Below the pieces are notes generated by a model that did no database searches, was not told where the DNA came from, and saw only the letters and a list, made by a program, of their open reading frames with translations. A DNA stretch of 59,721 nt, taken from Massilia sp. Lineage in GTDB: Bacteria; Pseudomonadota; Gammaproteobacteria; Burkholderiales; Burkholderiaceae_D. The stretch spans positions 1-59,721 of the forward strand of contig JANYGW010000244.1 in the NCBI GenBank assembly GCA_025359245.1. Reading direction: 5' to 3'. Below, piece by piece: positions 8,005-17,546 of the stretch. Each line of letters begins with the position of its first letter. Position 1 is the first letter of the stretch. Position numbers and translations under genes: made by a program.

Positions 8005-11000
8005 GTGAACATCGCAGCGAGCATGATACGCAGATCGGCACGGCGCCTGTTATCGGTGGCGCTGCTGCCCGTCTTCGCACTGGTGCTGGTGGTGGCGATG
8101 TGGGTCGCGGTGATCATCCAGACCAGCCTCGAACGGCAGGCCAGCCATGCCGACGCGGTCGCGCAGAGCCAGGCGCTGGCGCACGTGTTGTCCGAACACG
8201 TCAACTACATCCTGCGCCAGAGCGACCACGCCACCCAGCTGTTCAAGTTGCGCTACGAAGCGACCGGCGGCGCCCAGCGCCTGCCCGGCTTCGTGCGGCG
8301 CGGCGGGCTGCTCGACAGCGTGCTGCCGGCGCGCCTCGGCTTGCCGATGGCGCTGTTCGACAAGCAGGGCAAGCCGCTCGACACGGCCAATGGTTTCCTA
8401 TCCACCAGCGCGGCCGGCGCCCCCTTCTTCCAGGCGCTCGCGGCCAGCGACGCCGACCTGCCGCTGTTCTCGACCGCGCAGCAACCAGGCGGCGCAGCGA
8501 GCCGCTGGCAGATCCGGGTCGCGCGCCGCCTGAACGACAGCGCCGGCCAGTTCGACGGCGCCGTCGTGCTGCTGATCGATCCGAACCTGTTCGTCGACGA
8601 CTACGACCGCCTCGACCTGGACGACAACGGCGCGCTGATCCTGATGAGCACCACCGACGCGCTGTCGGTCGGGCGCATCGGCGACAAGCTGTTCAGCAGC
8701 GCCGCGCTGGCCTTCACCCAGCAGCGTGCCGACGGCGCCTCGTCGGAGGAACTGGTGCCGCGCGTGAAGCTCGACGGCGTGGCCCGCATCTACAGCCACA
8801 GCGACATGCCGCGCTATGGCCTGGAAGTGGTGGTCGGCGTCGAGACAGGCGCCGCGATGGCCAGGTTTGAGCGCCACCGCCGCCTGTACCTGGGCATCGC
8901 TTTCGCCGCCAGCGCCCTGATCCTGCTGATCGTGGGGATCCTGATGAAGCAGAGCGCCCAGCTGCGCGCCAGCACGCGCGCCGCGCGCAAGGCCCAGGCC
9001 ACGCTGCGCGCGGCGGCCGACGGCAGCCTCGATGCGGTCCTGATCCTCAAGGCCTGGCCGGGCGGCGCGGCGCCGGTCCAGGACTTCATTTTCGACGACA
9101 TCAACGACAAGGGCGCGGCCATGCTGGGCCGCGAACGCGCGCAGCTGATCGGGCAGAAGGCCTTCACGCTGCTGCCGCGCTACCGCCAGAGCGGCTTCTT
9201 CGAGCGCTACGTGCAGGTTTACGTGCAAGGCAAGCCGCTCGAGGAGGAACTCGAGCTGCGCATCGAAGGCGACGCCCCGCGCTGGATCCACCACCAGATC
9301 GTGCCGCTGGCCGACGGCGTGGCCGTGACCTCGCGCGACTTCACCGCGCGCAAGCACGCCGACCTGGAAATCCGCAACAACCGCGGCTTCCTGCAATCGC
9401 TGATCGAGCACCTGCCCCTGCTCATTTACGTCAAGAGCCTGCGCCCGCAAAGCTACGGCGCCATGATGGTCTGGAACAAGGCCGCCGAGGAAGTGACCGG
9501 CTACAGCGCCGACCAGGTCATCGGCCAGACCGACTGCCAGGCCTTCCCGCCCGGCTATGCGCTGTGCAACCGGGCCGAGGACCAGGCCATGCTGGCCGAG
9601 CGCAAGGCGATCGACCTGCCCGACAAGCCGCTCGCGCGCCCCGACGGCAGCTTGCGCTACCTGCATTCGATGGCGGTGCCGCTGCTCGACGACCATGGCC
9701 AGACCGAATTCATCCTGTGCATCGCCGAAGACGTGACCCAGCGCCGCGAGCAGGAGCAAAGCCTGCGCGCCAGCGAGGCACACCTGACAGCGGTGACCAA
9801 CGCCTCGCCGCTGGGACTGGTGCGCGCCGACGCCAAGGGCAACTGCAGCTACGTCAACAAGCGCTTCGAGACGATTACCGGCCTGACGCGCGAACAGTCG
9901 CTCGGCTACGGCTGGCTGGCCGCGTTCGACGGCGACGAGCGCCAGTACATGCCGGCCGTGTTCGAGCACCAGTGCAAGCACCAGGAGCCGTTTGTGCGCA
10001 TCACGCGCTGCCGCCGCCCCGACGGCAAGCTGATCTGGGCCTCGACCAAGATCGCCGCGATCCGCATCGGCGGGCGCATCGAAGGCTTCGTCGGCACCAT
10101 CGACGACATCACCACCTTGCGCGATGCCGAACTGGCGCTGCGCGAAAGCGAGGCGCGCCTGCGCACCATCGCCGACACGCTGCCGGCCATGGTCGCGTAT
10201 ATCGACGCCGAGCAGGTGTACCGCTTCCAGAACCGTGCTTACGAAGCAGAATTCGGGCACGGCGTGCATACGGCGCTGGGCCGCACGGTGCGCGAGACGG
10301 TCGGCGAAGCGCGCTTTGCGGTGCTCGAACCGCACATCCTGCGCGCGCTGGCCGGCGAGCCCGTGATGTTCGAAGAGCACGACGAGCACGGCGGCGCCGA
10401 GCGCGTGCTGGAAGTGAACTACATTCCGCAAGGCGGCGACGACGGCGCCAGCGTGATCGGCTTTCACGTGATGCGCCAGGACGTCACGTCGCAAAAGCAC
10501 GAGAAGAAGCACCTGCTGCGGCTGGCCAAGATCGATCCGCTGACGGGACTGGCCAACCGCGCCGGCTTCATGCAAAAGCTGGGCGCCAGCATGGCACAGA
10601 GCGTCGAGGAAGAGCGCCTGATGGCGCTGATGTACATGGATATCGACCATTTCAAGCCGGTCAACGACACCTACGGCCACCATGTCGGCGACGCGTTGCT
10701 GAAGGCGTTTTCGGCGCGCCTGACCCAGACCCTGCGCGCCAGCGACACCATCGCGCGCCTGGGCGGCGACGAATTTACCATCATCATGGACAAGCTGGCG
10801 CGGCCCGAAGACGCCTCCGCCCTGGCCGCCAAGATCGTCAAGGCGATGCGCCAGCCGTTCGAGCTCGATGGCGTCGCCGTGTCGGTCTCGGCCAGCATCG
10901 GCCTGGCGTATTTCAAGGATGGCGAGATCGATCCGGACGCCCTGATCCGCGAGGCCGACCGCCTGCTGTACCAGGCCAAGCAGGCCGGGCGCAATACATA

Positions 11001-11016
11001 CCGGGTCGCCGCGTGA
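8005..11016 (+). CDS. Membrane-bound multi-PAS diguanylate cyclase
   Basis: 1003 residues. It synthesises c-di-GMP from two GTP, controlling the switch between motility and biofilm. Order: TM1 (about 16-38); a periplasmic PDC/Cache-like sensor region (about 45-290); TM2 (about 293-315); four PAS-like domains (about 333-452, 453-590, 590-708, 709-832); and a C-terminal GGDEF domain (about 833-1003). The active-site motif GGDEF is intact at 920-924. An RxxD inhibitory site (RASD, 911-914) sits exactly five residues upstream, so product feedback inhibition is expected. There is no EAL domain. The GTG start at 8005 is supported by GAGGGCGG upstream; ATG 8023 is an alternative. Confidence 0.93.
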   Translation: MNIAASMIRRSARRLLSVALLPVFALVLVVAMWVAVIIQTSLERQASHADAVAQSQALAHVLSEHVNYILRQSDHATQLFKLRYEATGGAQRLPGFVRRGGLLDSVLPARLGLPMALFDKQGKPLDTANGFLSTSAAGAPFFQALAASDADLPLFSTAQQPGGAASRWQIRVARRLNDSAGQFDGAVVLLIDPNLFVDDYDRLDLDDNGALILMSTTDALSVGRIGDKLFSSAALAFTQQRADGASSEELVPRVKLDGVARIYSHSDMPRYGLEVVVGVETGAAMARFERHRRLYLGIAFAASALILLIVGILMKQSAQLRASTRAARKAQATLRAAADGSLDAVLILKAWPGGAAPVQDFIFDDINDKGAAMLGRERAQLIGQKAFTLLPRYRQSGFFERYVQVYVQGKPLEEELELRIEGDAPRWIHHQIVPLADGVAVTSRDFTARKHADLEIRNNRGFLQSLIEHLPLLIYVKSLRPQSYGAMMVWNKAAEEVTGYSADQVIGQTDCQAFPPGYALCNRAEDQAMLAERKAIDLPDKPLARPDGSLRYLHSMAVPLLDDHGQTEFILCIAEDVTQRREQEQSLRASEAHLTAVTNASPLGLVRADAKGNCSYVNKRFETITGLTREQSLGYGWLAAFDGDERQYMPAVFEHQCKHQEPFVRITRCRRPDGKLIWASTKIAAIRIGGRIEGFVGTIDDITTLRDAELALRESEARLRTIADTLPAMVAYIDAEQVYRFQNRAYEAEFGHGVHTALGRTVRETVGEARFAVLEPHILRALAGEPVMFEEHDEHGGAERVLEVNYIPQGGDDGASVIGFHVMRQDVTSQKHEKKHLLRLAKIDPLTGLANRAGFMQKLGASMAQSVEEERLMALMYMDIDHFKPVNDTYGHHVGDALLKAFSARLTQTLRASDTIARLGGDEFTIIMDKLARPEDASALAAKIVKAMRQPFELDGVAVSVSASIGLAYFKDGEIDPDALIREADRLLYQAKQAGRNTYRVAA

Positions 11017-11055
11017 GTTATAGTAGCCGCTGACCGATCCAACCCAAGTTTTCCG

Positions 11056-12279
11056 ATGCGTCTGCTGCACACCTCCGACTGGCACCTGGGCCAGACCCTG
11101 CACAATTACGAGCGCACCTACGAACACCAGCGTTTCCTCGACTGGCTGCTCGATACCATCGTCGCCGAGCAGGCCGACGCCCTGCTGATCGCCGGCGACA
11201 TCTTCGACACCGCCAATCCCTCGGCCGGCGCCCAGAAGCAGCTGTACCGCTTCCTGCAGCAGGCCAGGGCGCGCGCGCCGCAGCTCGACATCGTCGTCAT
11301 CGCCGGCAACCACGATTCGCCGGGCCGGCTCGAAGCGCACGGCACCAGCGTGATCGGCCACGTGGTGCGCGGCCCCGACGGCGACATCGACCTGGAACGG
11401 CACCTGGTCGCGCTGCACGGCAAGGACGGCGCGGTCGCGGCCTGGTGCCTGGCGATCCCCTTCCTGCGTCCGGGCGACGTGCCGCGCCTGCCCGCCGCGG
11501 AGGAAGGCGCCGCCGCGCTTGACCCCTACCTGGGCGGCATCGCGCTGCTGTACCGCCAGGCCTGTGCGCTGGCCGCGGCGCGCCGCCAGGACGGCCAGGC
11601 CATCGTCGCCATGGGCCACTGCCACATGGTCGACGGCACCGCCTCGCTCGAATCGGAACGCCGCATCGTCATCGGCGGCAGCGAGGCGCTGCCGGCCGCC
11701 ATCTTCGAGCCGGCCATCGCCTACGCCGCGCTGGGCCATCTGCACCTGGCGCAGCGGGTCGGACAGAAGGAGCATTTGCGCTATTGCGGCAGCCCGCTGC
11801 CGCTGTCGTTCGCCGAAGTCGGCTACCAGCACCAGGTCCTGCGCATCGACCTGGCCGGCGGCGCGGCGCAGTCGGTCACGCCGCTGATGGTGCCGCGCGC
11901 GGTCGAACTGCTGCGGGTGCCGGCCCGGCCGGCCCCGCTGGAGGAGGCGCTGGCCGCGCTGGCGGCGCTCGACCTGCCCGAACGGCCGCTGCACGAACAG
12001 CCCTTCCTCGAAGTGCGGGTCCTGCTGGACGCGCCGGAACCGGGCCTGCGCGGGCGCATCGAGGCGGCCATCGAAAGCAAGCATGTGCGCCTGGCCAAGA
12101 TCGAACCGACCCGCAAGCACGACGGCGCCGGCAGCGACACGAGCGCCATGTCGCTCGACCAGCTCGCGCAGCTGCAGCCTGACGATATCTTCAAGCGCCT
12201 GTACCTGCAAAAATACGGCGACGACGCGCCCGCCGACCAGGTCAGCGCGTTCGCCGAACTGATGCTGGGCGGCGCATGA
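11056..12279 (+). CDS. sbcD: SbcD nuclease subunit (Mre11-type)
   Basis: 407 residues. With SbcC it forms the Mre11-Rad50-like complex that opens hairpins and processes DNA ends. The metallophosphoesterase motifs are complete: DWHLG with Asp8 and His10, GDIFD with Asp48, GNHD at 84-87, and the later MGHCHMVDG and LGHLHLAQ histidine motifs. The C-terminal part carries the capping and SbcC-contact region. The stop overlaps the sbcC start in an ATGA, the usual coupled arrangement. The gene follows the diguanylate cyclase by only 39 bases, but a functional link is unlikely. Confidence 0.97.
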   Translation: MRLLHTSDWHLGQTLHNYERTYEHQRFLDWLLDTIVAEQADALLIAGDIFDTANPSAGAQKQLYRFLQQARARAPQLDIVVIAGNHDSPGRLEAHGTSVIGHVVRGPDGDIDLERHLVALHGKDGAVAAWCLAIPFLRPGDVPRLPAAEEGAAALDPYLGGIALLYRQACALAAARRQDGQAIVAMGHCHMVDGTASLESERRIVIGGSEALPAAIFEPAIAYAALGHLHLAQRVGQKEHLRYCGSPLPLSFAEVGYQHQVLRIDLAGGAAQSVTPLMVPRAVELLRVPARPAPLEEALAALAALDLPERPLHEQPFLEVRVLLDAPEPGLRGRIEAAIESKHVRLAKIEPTRKHDGAGSDTSAMSLDQLAQLQPDDIFKRLYLQKYGDDAPADQVSAFAELMLGGA

Positions 12280-15200
12280 AGATCCTCAAAATCAGCGGCA
12301 AGAACCTGGCCTCGCTGGCCGGCGAATTTTGCGTCGATTTCGAACAAGAGCCGCTCGCCTCGTCCGGTCTGTTCGCCATCAGCGGCCCCACCGGCGCCGG
12401 CAAGACCACCCTGCTCGACGCCCTGTGCCTGGCCCTGTACGACGCCACCCCGCGCCTGCTGAAAATCGTGCGCGGCGCCAGCGTCCTGCCCGACGTCGGC
12501 AGCGAAACCATCTCCGCCCAGGACCCGCGCACTTTGCTGCGGCGCGGCGCGGCCGAAGCCTGGGCCGAAGTCGACTTTGTCGGCAACGACAACATCCGCT
12601 ACCGTGCCCGCTGGAGCGTGCGGCGCGCGCGCGCCAAGGCCGCCGGCGGCCTGCAAAAATCCGGCATGACGCTGCACCAGCTGCCCGGCCTGATCGCGCT
12701 GGGCGCGACCAAGACCGAAGTGGCCGCCGAAATCGTGCAGCGCGTCGGCCTGACCTTCGAGCAGTTCACGCGCGCCGTGCTGCTGGCGCAAAACGAATTT
12801 TCCGCCTTCCTCAAGACCGAGGAAAACGAGCGCGGCGAACTGCTCGAAACGCTGACCGGCAGCACCATCTACAGCGCCATTTCGCGGCGCGCCTTCGAAC
12901 GCTTCAAGGCCGAACAGGCGGCGCTGCAGCAGTTGAGCGCGCGCCTGGCCGACCATACGCCGCTGGCAGCCGAAGCGCGCGCAGAAGTCGAGACGCAATG
13001 CGCCGGCGCCGACGCCGCGCTGGCGCTGGCCGACGCGCGCCAGGGATCGCTGCAGCAGCAGCTGCGCTGGCACCAGGAAGCGGCCAGGCTGGCGCGCAAC
13101 GAAGCCGATGCCGAACAGGCGCTGGCCCAGGCGCGTGCGGCCTTCGATGCGGCCGGCGAACGGCGGCGCCAGCTCGACACCGTCGACGCGGTGCAGGCGG
13201 CGCGTCCGTTGCTGGTCGAATGCCGCCGCCTCGAACTCGATGGCGCCAGCCTGCAGCAGGCCATCGCCGCCGCCAACATCCAACTGGCGCAGGCCGCGCT
13301 CGAACAGGAACAGGCTGGCGCCGCAGTCGCGCTGGCCGGCGCCACGCTGCACGACGCCGAACAGGCGCAGCGCGCGGCCGCGCCCGGCCTCGACCAGGCC
13401 AAGGCGCTCGACGCCAGCGTCGGCGCGCTGGCGCCGTCGCATGCCAAGGCCACCGAGGCGCGCGGCGCGGCGGCGGCCGAACTGGCCAGCGCGGCCAATG
13501 CCGTGGCGGGCGCCTCGGACCGGCTGGAAGCCACCAGGGCGGCGCACCTCCTCGGCGCCGCCTGGCTGGACCGGCATCGCCGCTGGGAAGACCTGGCCGC
13601 GCAATGGCCGCGCTGGGATACCCTGTTCGCACAGGCCGAACAAGCCGCCACGCATGATGGCCGCATTGGCGCCCAGCTGGAAGCGGCGCAACTGGCGCAG
13701 CAGGCCGATGCCGCCAGCACAAGCCAGGCCGGCGCGGCGCTGGCGGACAGCGCCATGCGACTGGGCGCGCTCGAAGCGGCGCGCCAGCAAGGCATCGCCG
13801 CGCTGGCAGCCTTCGACGGCGAACTGCTGCAACGCCAGCGCCAGGCACTGGACCAACGGCGCGGCGCGCTGGCGCTGGCCGAACGGATCTGGGCCGACCT
13901 GGCCGCGACCCGTTTGAACCTGGCGCAGGGACGCGAGCGCGCCACCGCGCTGGCGGCGGCCAAGGCCGGCGCGGCAGCGGCACTGGCGGCGGCAGGCACG
14001 CAAGCGGGCGCGCTCGGCGCCGCGCTGGCGCAGGCCGAACGGTCGCTGCAAGGCGCCGAAATCGCCTGCGCCGCCAGCGTCGTCGACCTGCGCGCCACGC
14101 TGGCCGATGGCGCACCCTGCCCGGTGTGCGGAAGCGAACAGCACCCCTACCAGCACCAGAACGCCGCTTTGCACGACATGCTGGCGAGCCTGCGCGCCGA
14201 AGTGGCGCGCTGCCGGGAGCAGCTGCAAATCAATCTGTCGGCCCAGGCCACCGAACGGGCGCAGTTGTCGGGCAGCGAACAGCAACTGGCGGAGACCCAG
14301 CGCGAGTGCGACGCGCTGGCAACGGCCCTTGAGCGCGGCGCTGCCGCATGGGAAGCGCTGGCGCTGGCGTCGGAAGCGCCGGCCGCCGCCGACACCACGG
14401 CATGGTTCGCGCAGCAGCTCGACGCGCTCCAAACCGGGTCCGAACAGCTCGCCGTGCAGGAAAGCGCCGCGCGCGCCGCCGCGACCGCGCGCGACGCCGC
14501 CCAGCTGGCATGCGATCGAAGCACGCTTGAACACGCCGGCGCCCAGGCGCTGGCCCACGCGGCAAGCGCCGCGCTGGCCAGCTCGCAGGCCGGCTGCGCC
14601 GCGCTCGTCCTGCAGCGCGCGCAGGCGGCGCAAGCACTGGCCGCGCTGCTCGCGCAACTCGATGCGGCCTTTCCCGGCACGTCTGCCTGGGCCGCGCAGT
14701 GGCAAGCCGCACCGGCGCATTTTCGCGCCGAACGCGCCGCCGAAGCAGGCCAGTGGCGGACCCAGGCCCACCAGCACGCCGGCCGCGACGGCACGCTCGC
14801 CGCGCAGGAAGCCGAACAGCGCGCCGCCGCGCAGCGCCAGCAGCAGGCGCAAACCGCCGCCGGTGCGGCGGCGGCCGAATTTGCCCGCGTCGACGCCGAT
14901 CTGAAAGCCAAGGCGGCGCAGCGTACGGCGCTGTGGGAAGGCCGGCCGGTGCGCGCCATTGAACAGCAGCTGGCCGACGCGATCGGCGCCGCGCGCGCCC
15001 TGGTGGATAGCCGCCAGGCCGCCAGCCACGCAGCACTGCAGGCCGACATGCGGGCGCGCGAAGCGCTGGCGCAGACCACGGCGCGGCTGGCGGCAGTGCA
15101 AACGCAGGCACTGGGCGCGGACGGACGGCTGGCAGCGTGGCTGGCCGCTTATCCGCAGCGTCATCCGGGCCTCGAGGCCCCGGCCGGCAAGGCGCAGCTC

Positions 15201-16028
15201 GACACATTGCTGGCACGCGGCGCCGACTGGATCGCCACCGAACGGGGCGTGCTGCAGGCGCTCGACGGCGCCGCCGCCAGCGCCGCCGCAGTGCTGGCCG
15301 AGCGGCGCGGGCAGCGCGCGCTGCACCAGCAAACGGCCACGCCGGACGCCAGCGCCGACGCCGACGAACTGGCAGCGCAGCTCGACGCGCTGGGCGCAGA
15401 GCGCAAGGACGCGCTGGCCATCGCCGGTACGCTGCGCCTGCAGCTGGCGCAGGACGACGTGCGGCGCGCCAGCGCCCAGTCCATGCTGGCCGACATCGGC
15501 AAGCAGCAACTGGTCGAATTGCGCTGGGGCCGCATGAATGAATTGATTGGTTCGGCCGACGGCAAAAAATTCTGCAATTACGCGCAGCAGTTCACGCTCG
15601 ACGTCTTGCTCGGCTACGCCAACAGCCATCTTGGCCAGCTGGCCAAGCGCTACCGGCTGGAGCGGGTCGCCGCGCAGTCCGGCCCTTCGCTCGGGCTGCT
15701 GGTGCGCGACCAGGACATGGGCGGCGAAATCCGCTCGGTCAATTCGCTGTCGGGCGGCGAATCGTTCCTGGTCTCGCTGGCGCTGGCGCTGGGCCTGGCC
15801 TCGCTGTCGTCGAACCGGGTGCGGGTCGAATCGCTGTTCATCGACGAGGGCTTCGGTAGCCTCGACAGCGAAACGCTGCGCGTGGCCATGGATGCGCTCG
15901 ACGGCCTGCAATCGATGGGGCGCAAGGTCGGCGTCATCTCGCATGTCCAGGAAATGACGGAGCGGATCGCCACCCGCATCCTGGTGCAGCCGGCCGGCGG
16001 CGGCACCAGCAGCGTCACGGTACAGTAG
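12276..16028 (+). CDS. sbcC: SbcC ATPase subunit (Rad50-type)
   Basis: 1250 residues, an SMC/Rad50-type ATPase. The N-terminal lobe has Walker A GPTGAGKT at 37-44 and the Q-loop region LLAQNEFSAFLK. A long Ala/Gln/Glu-rich coiled coil follows, interrupted by the zinc-hook CPVCG at 615-619 that dimerises two coiled coils. The C-terminal lobe carries the signature SGGESF near 1157 and the Walker B/D-loop SLFIDEGFGSLD near 1188. Length is slightly above the E. coli protein, the extra being in the coiled coil. It is translationally coupled to sbcD. Confidence 0.97.
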   Translation: MKILKISGKNLASLAGEFCVDFEQEPLASSGLFAISGPTGAGKTTLLDALCLALYDATPRLLKIVRGASVLPDVGSETISAQDPRTLLRRGAAEAWAEVDFVGNDNIRYRARWSVRRARAKAAGGLQKSGMTLHQLPGLIALGATKTEVAAEIVQRVGLTFEQFTRAVLLAQNEFSAFLKTEENERGELLETLTGSTIYSAISRRAFERFKAEQAALQQLSARLADHTPLAAEARAEVETQCAGADAALALADARQGSLQQQLRWHQEAARLARNEADAEQALAQARAAFDAAGERRRQLDTVDAVQAARPLLVECRRLELDGASLQQAIAAANIQLAQAALEQEQAGAAVALAGATLHDAEQAQRAAAPGLDQAKALDASVGALAPSHAKATEARGAAAAELASAANAVAGASDRLEATRAAHLLGAAWLDRHRRWEDLAAQWPRWDTLFAQAEQAATHDGRIGAQLEAAQLAQQADAASTSQAGAALADSAMRLGALEAARQQGIAALAAFDGELLQRQRQALDQRRGALALAERIWADLAATRLNLAQGRERATALAAAKAGAAAALAAAGTQAGALGAALAQAERSLQGAEIACAASVVDLRATLADGAPCPVCGSEQHPYQHQNAALHDMLASLRAEVARCREQLQINLSAQATERAQLSGSEQQLAETQRECDALATALERGAAAWEALALASEAPAAADTTAWFAQQLDALQTGSEQLAVQESAARAAATARDAAQLACDRSTLEHAGAQALAHAASAALASSQAGCAALVLQRAQAAQALAALLAQLDAAFPGTSAWAAQWQAAPAHFRAERAAEAGQWRTQAHQHAGRDGTLAAQEAEQRAAAQRQQQAQTAAGAAAAEFARVDADLKAKAAQRTALWEGRPVRAIEQQLADAIGAARALVDSRQAASHAALQADMRAREALAQTTARLAAVQTQALGADGRLAAWLAAYPQRHPGLEAPAGKAQLDTLLARGADWIATERGVLQALDGAAASAAAVLAERRGQRALHQQTATPDASADADELAAQLDALGAERKDALAIAGTLRLQLAQDDVRRASAQSMLADIGKQQLVELRWGRMNELIGSADGKKFCNYAQQFTLDVLLGYANSHLGQLAKRYRLERVAAQSGPSLGLLVRDQDMGGEIRSVNSLSGGESFLVSLALALGLASLSSNRVRVESLFIDEGFGSLDSETLRVAMDALDGLQSMGRKVGVISHVQEMTERIATRILVQPAGGGTSSVTVQ

Positions 16029-16040
16029 TGAAGGGGCGCG

Positions 16041-16190
16041 TCAGCGCTTGGGGTCGCGCGCGATCCGGACCAGTTCCCAGCCCAGTTCGCGCCGGATCTG
16101 CTGCGGGTCGGGCGGCGGCGAGCGGGTTGCCAGGCGCGCGCGCAGCCACAGGCGGATGCTTTCCTTGCTAGGTTGTTGGTGCTGGCTCAT
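16041..16190 (-). CDS. Small conserved-looking hypothetical protein (49 aa)
   Basis: A short frame encoding 49 residues starting MSQHQQPSKESIRLWLRARL, with a basic helical core and ending IARDPKR. It is convergent with sbcC, whose stop lies 13 bases away. The composition (Arg-rich amphipathic helix with RRELGWELVRI) looks protein-like rather than random and codon use is GC3-rich. There is no clear Shine-Dalgarno sequence and no recognised family. Function unknown. Confidence 0.45.
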   Translation of the reverse strand: MSQHQQPSKESIRLWLRARLATRSPPPDPQQIRRELGWELVRIARDPKR

Positions 16191-16255
16191 TGCGTCGTCC
16201 ATTTCCAGAAGCGGGCCAGGGACCCTGTTCCGTTAACGCCGGCGCGCGCCTTCAG

Positions 16256-16282
16256 TTGACCCGCGCAGCGCAATGATAAAAT
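16256..16282 (+). promoter_or_regulatory. Probable sigma-70 promoter for the small Cys-rich gene
   Basis: TTGACC at 16256-16261 and TAAAAT at 16277-16282 with a 15-base spacer. The predicted transcription start is near 16290, downstream of an alternative ATG at 16273. This supports the later start at 16312 for the following gene. Confidence 0.45.
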
Positions 16283-16311
16283 GCGCGCTTTCCCACGCCG
16301 CGATCGCCCTC

Positions 16312-16524
16312 ATGTCCAAACCAGCCCGCATCCTGACCTTCAAGTGCGATAAATGCACCAAACCGGTCAAGGTCTATCTCCAGAAAGTGTCCGCCTGCTC
16401 CCATATCCAGCCTTACCTGGGACTGTGCGCCTGCGGCGAACCGAAGCGCTACGCCACCGGCAGCAAGGACGCGGTCGACTCCTTCCTGCACTCGGCCGAC
16501 GGCAGCTGGAGCCATCACCACTAA
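16312..16524 (+). CDS. Small zinc-ribbon-like protein (70 aa)
   Basis: 70 residues starting MSKPARILTFKCDKCTKPV. Two cysteine pairs, CDKC and the later CACG (with an additional Cys in SACSHIQPY), suggest a treble-clef or zinc-ribbon fold. The C-terminus ends in a His cluster (WSHHH). The start at 16312 is chosen because the probable promoter overlaps the upstream ATG at 16273. No operon partner. The family is not recognised by name; DNA- or RNA-binding is possible but inferred only from the metal motif. Confidence 0.6.
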   Translation: MSKPARILTFKCDKCTKPVKVYLQKVSACSHIQPYLGLCACGEPKRYATGSKDAVDSFLHSADGSWSHHH

Positions 16525-16607
16525 AAAAAATATTCAAAAAGCGCTAAAGTTTTGAAAAGGGACGCCGATATTTGCATTGTCAGCCACTATATTGTCGTCC
16601 CAACGCC

Positions 16608-17465
16608 ATGTCCCTGTTCTCCACTTCCGGTGCTCGCCCTGCCGCCTTGACCCCGTTTCCTGCCACCGCGCAGACGGGCAAGAACGCCGTTGCGCAGTAT
16701 GCGCCGCCAAGTGGCAACATTGCGGCCAAGCTGCCGACGGTCGATCCGGTACCGCTGCAGAACGATATTGTCAATTTATCAAGCAAGGCCTTGCAAGCGC
16801 GCGGGGCCGACCTGGCCGCGTCGACCAGCGATATCGCGCAAAATTTCATGAGCGCCTTCACCAAGCGCTTGTTCGGCGACCAGGCTGCCAGTGCCAAGGT
16901 GGCGTACAACATGACCTCGTTTTCGTCGTCGTCGAGCTATACGGCGTCGACCAGCGACGCCAGCGGCGCCGACGGCACGACCCACAACGAGTCGTTTGCC
17001 CTGAACGAAAGCGCCAGCTTTACCGGCACCGGGCAGATCACCACCGACGACGGCCGGGTTTTCGACTTTGAGCTGAGCGTGAAGTACGAAGCCAAGGCCG
17101 AGGCCTCGACCACCACGGCGCAACCGGCCGACGCCGCGAACAAGCCGGCGGCCATCGAATCGCCGGACGTGCTGGTATTGACCGGCAAACCGCTGCCCGC
17201 CATTAAATTCCCCGGCAGCCTGGACGACCTGTTCAAGCTGCTCAGCCGCGAACTGCGCACCGATGTTTCCGGCGCGCCCGGCCAGAACGGCGAAGCGAGC
17301 GGCGGCGACCTGACCTTGCGCCTGATGCGCCTGGTCGACCGCGCCGCCCTGCTGGCGCCGCGCGTGCGTCCCGACGACCCCAACATCACCCCGGCCGAAC
17401 AGGCCAAGGCGGTCGCCAACTCCTACGGCAGCGCCCCTGCCATCGACCAGCTGCCTGCAGCCTGA
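16608..17465 (+). CDS. Hypothetical Ser/Thr/Ala-rich protein
   Basis: 285 residues, no signal peptide or transmembrane segment. The N-terminal part is low-complexity. Residues about 45-85 include NDIVNLSSKALQARGADLA, reminiscent of the hydrophilic linkers in flagellar or secreted helper proteins. A beta-rich patch follows (FSSSSSYTASTSD, then TDDGRVFDFELSVKYEAKAEA). The C-terminal 100 residues are helical (SLDDLFKLLSRELR, LRLMRLVDRAALLAP). The ATG at 16608 is preferred over a TTG at 16572. I do not recognise the family. Confidence 0.6.
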   Translation: MSLFSTSGARPAALTPFPATAQTGKNAVAQYAPPSGNIAAKLPTVDPVPLQNDIVNLSSKALQARGADLAASTSDIAQNFMSAFTKRLFGDQAASAKVAYNMTSFSSSSSYTASTSDASGADGTTHNESFALNESASFTGTGQITTDDGRVFDFELSVKYEAKAEASTTTAQPADAANKPAAIESPDVLVLTGKPLPAIKFPGSLDDLFKLLSRELRTDVSGAPGQNGEASGGDLTLRLMRLVDRAALLAPRVRPDDPNITPAEQAKAVANSYGSAPAIDQLPAA

Positions 17466-17490
17466 GTCCGGCCCGCGCCAGTCCCGCTAG

Positions 17491-17496
17491 TATAAT
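17491..17496 (+). promoter_or_regulatory. Perfect -10 box upstream of the methyltransferase
   Basis: TATAAT 51 bases before the methyltransferase start and 26 bases after the previous stop. No good -35 hexamer was seen at the expected distance, so this is a tentative promoter. Confidence 0.4.
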
Positions 17497-17546
17497 AGGC
17501 GCCTTCGCGCTGTTTTCGCACGCCCTACCCTGTTTCGATTGACTCC

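Noticed and set aside
8398-12210. 1270-codon minus-strand frame opposite the diguanylate cyclase and sbcD
   Set aside because: It spans two recognised genes on the other strand, has no domain signature and a His/Gln/Asp/Arg-skewed composition typical of shadows.
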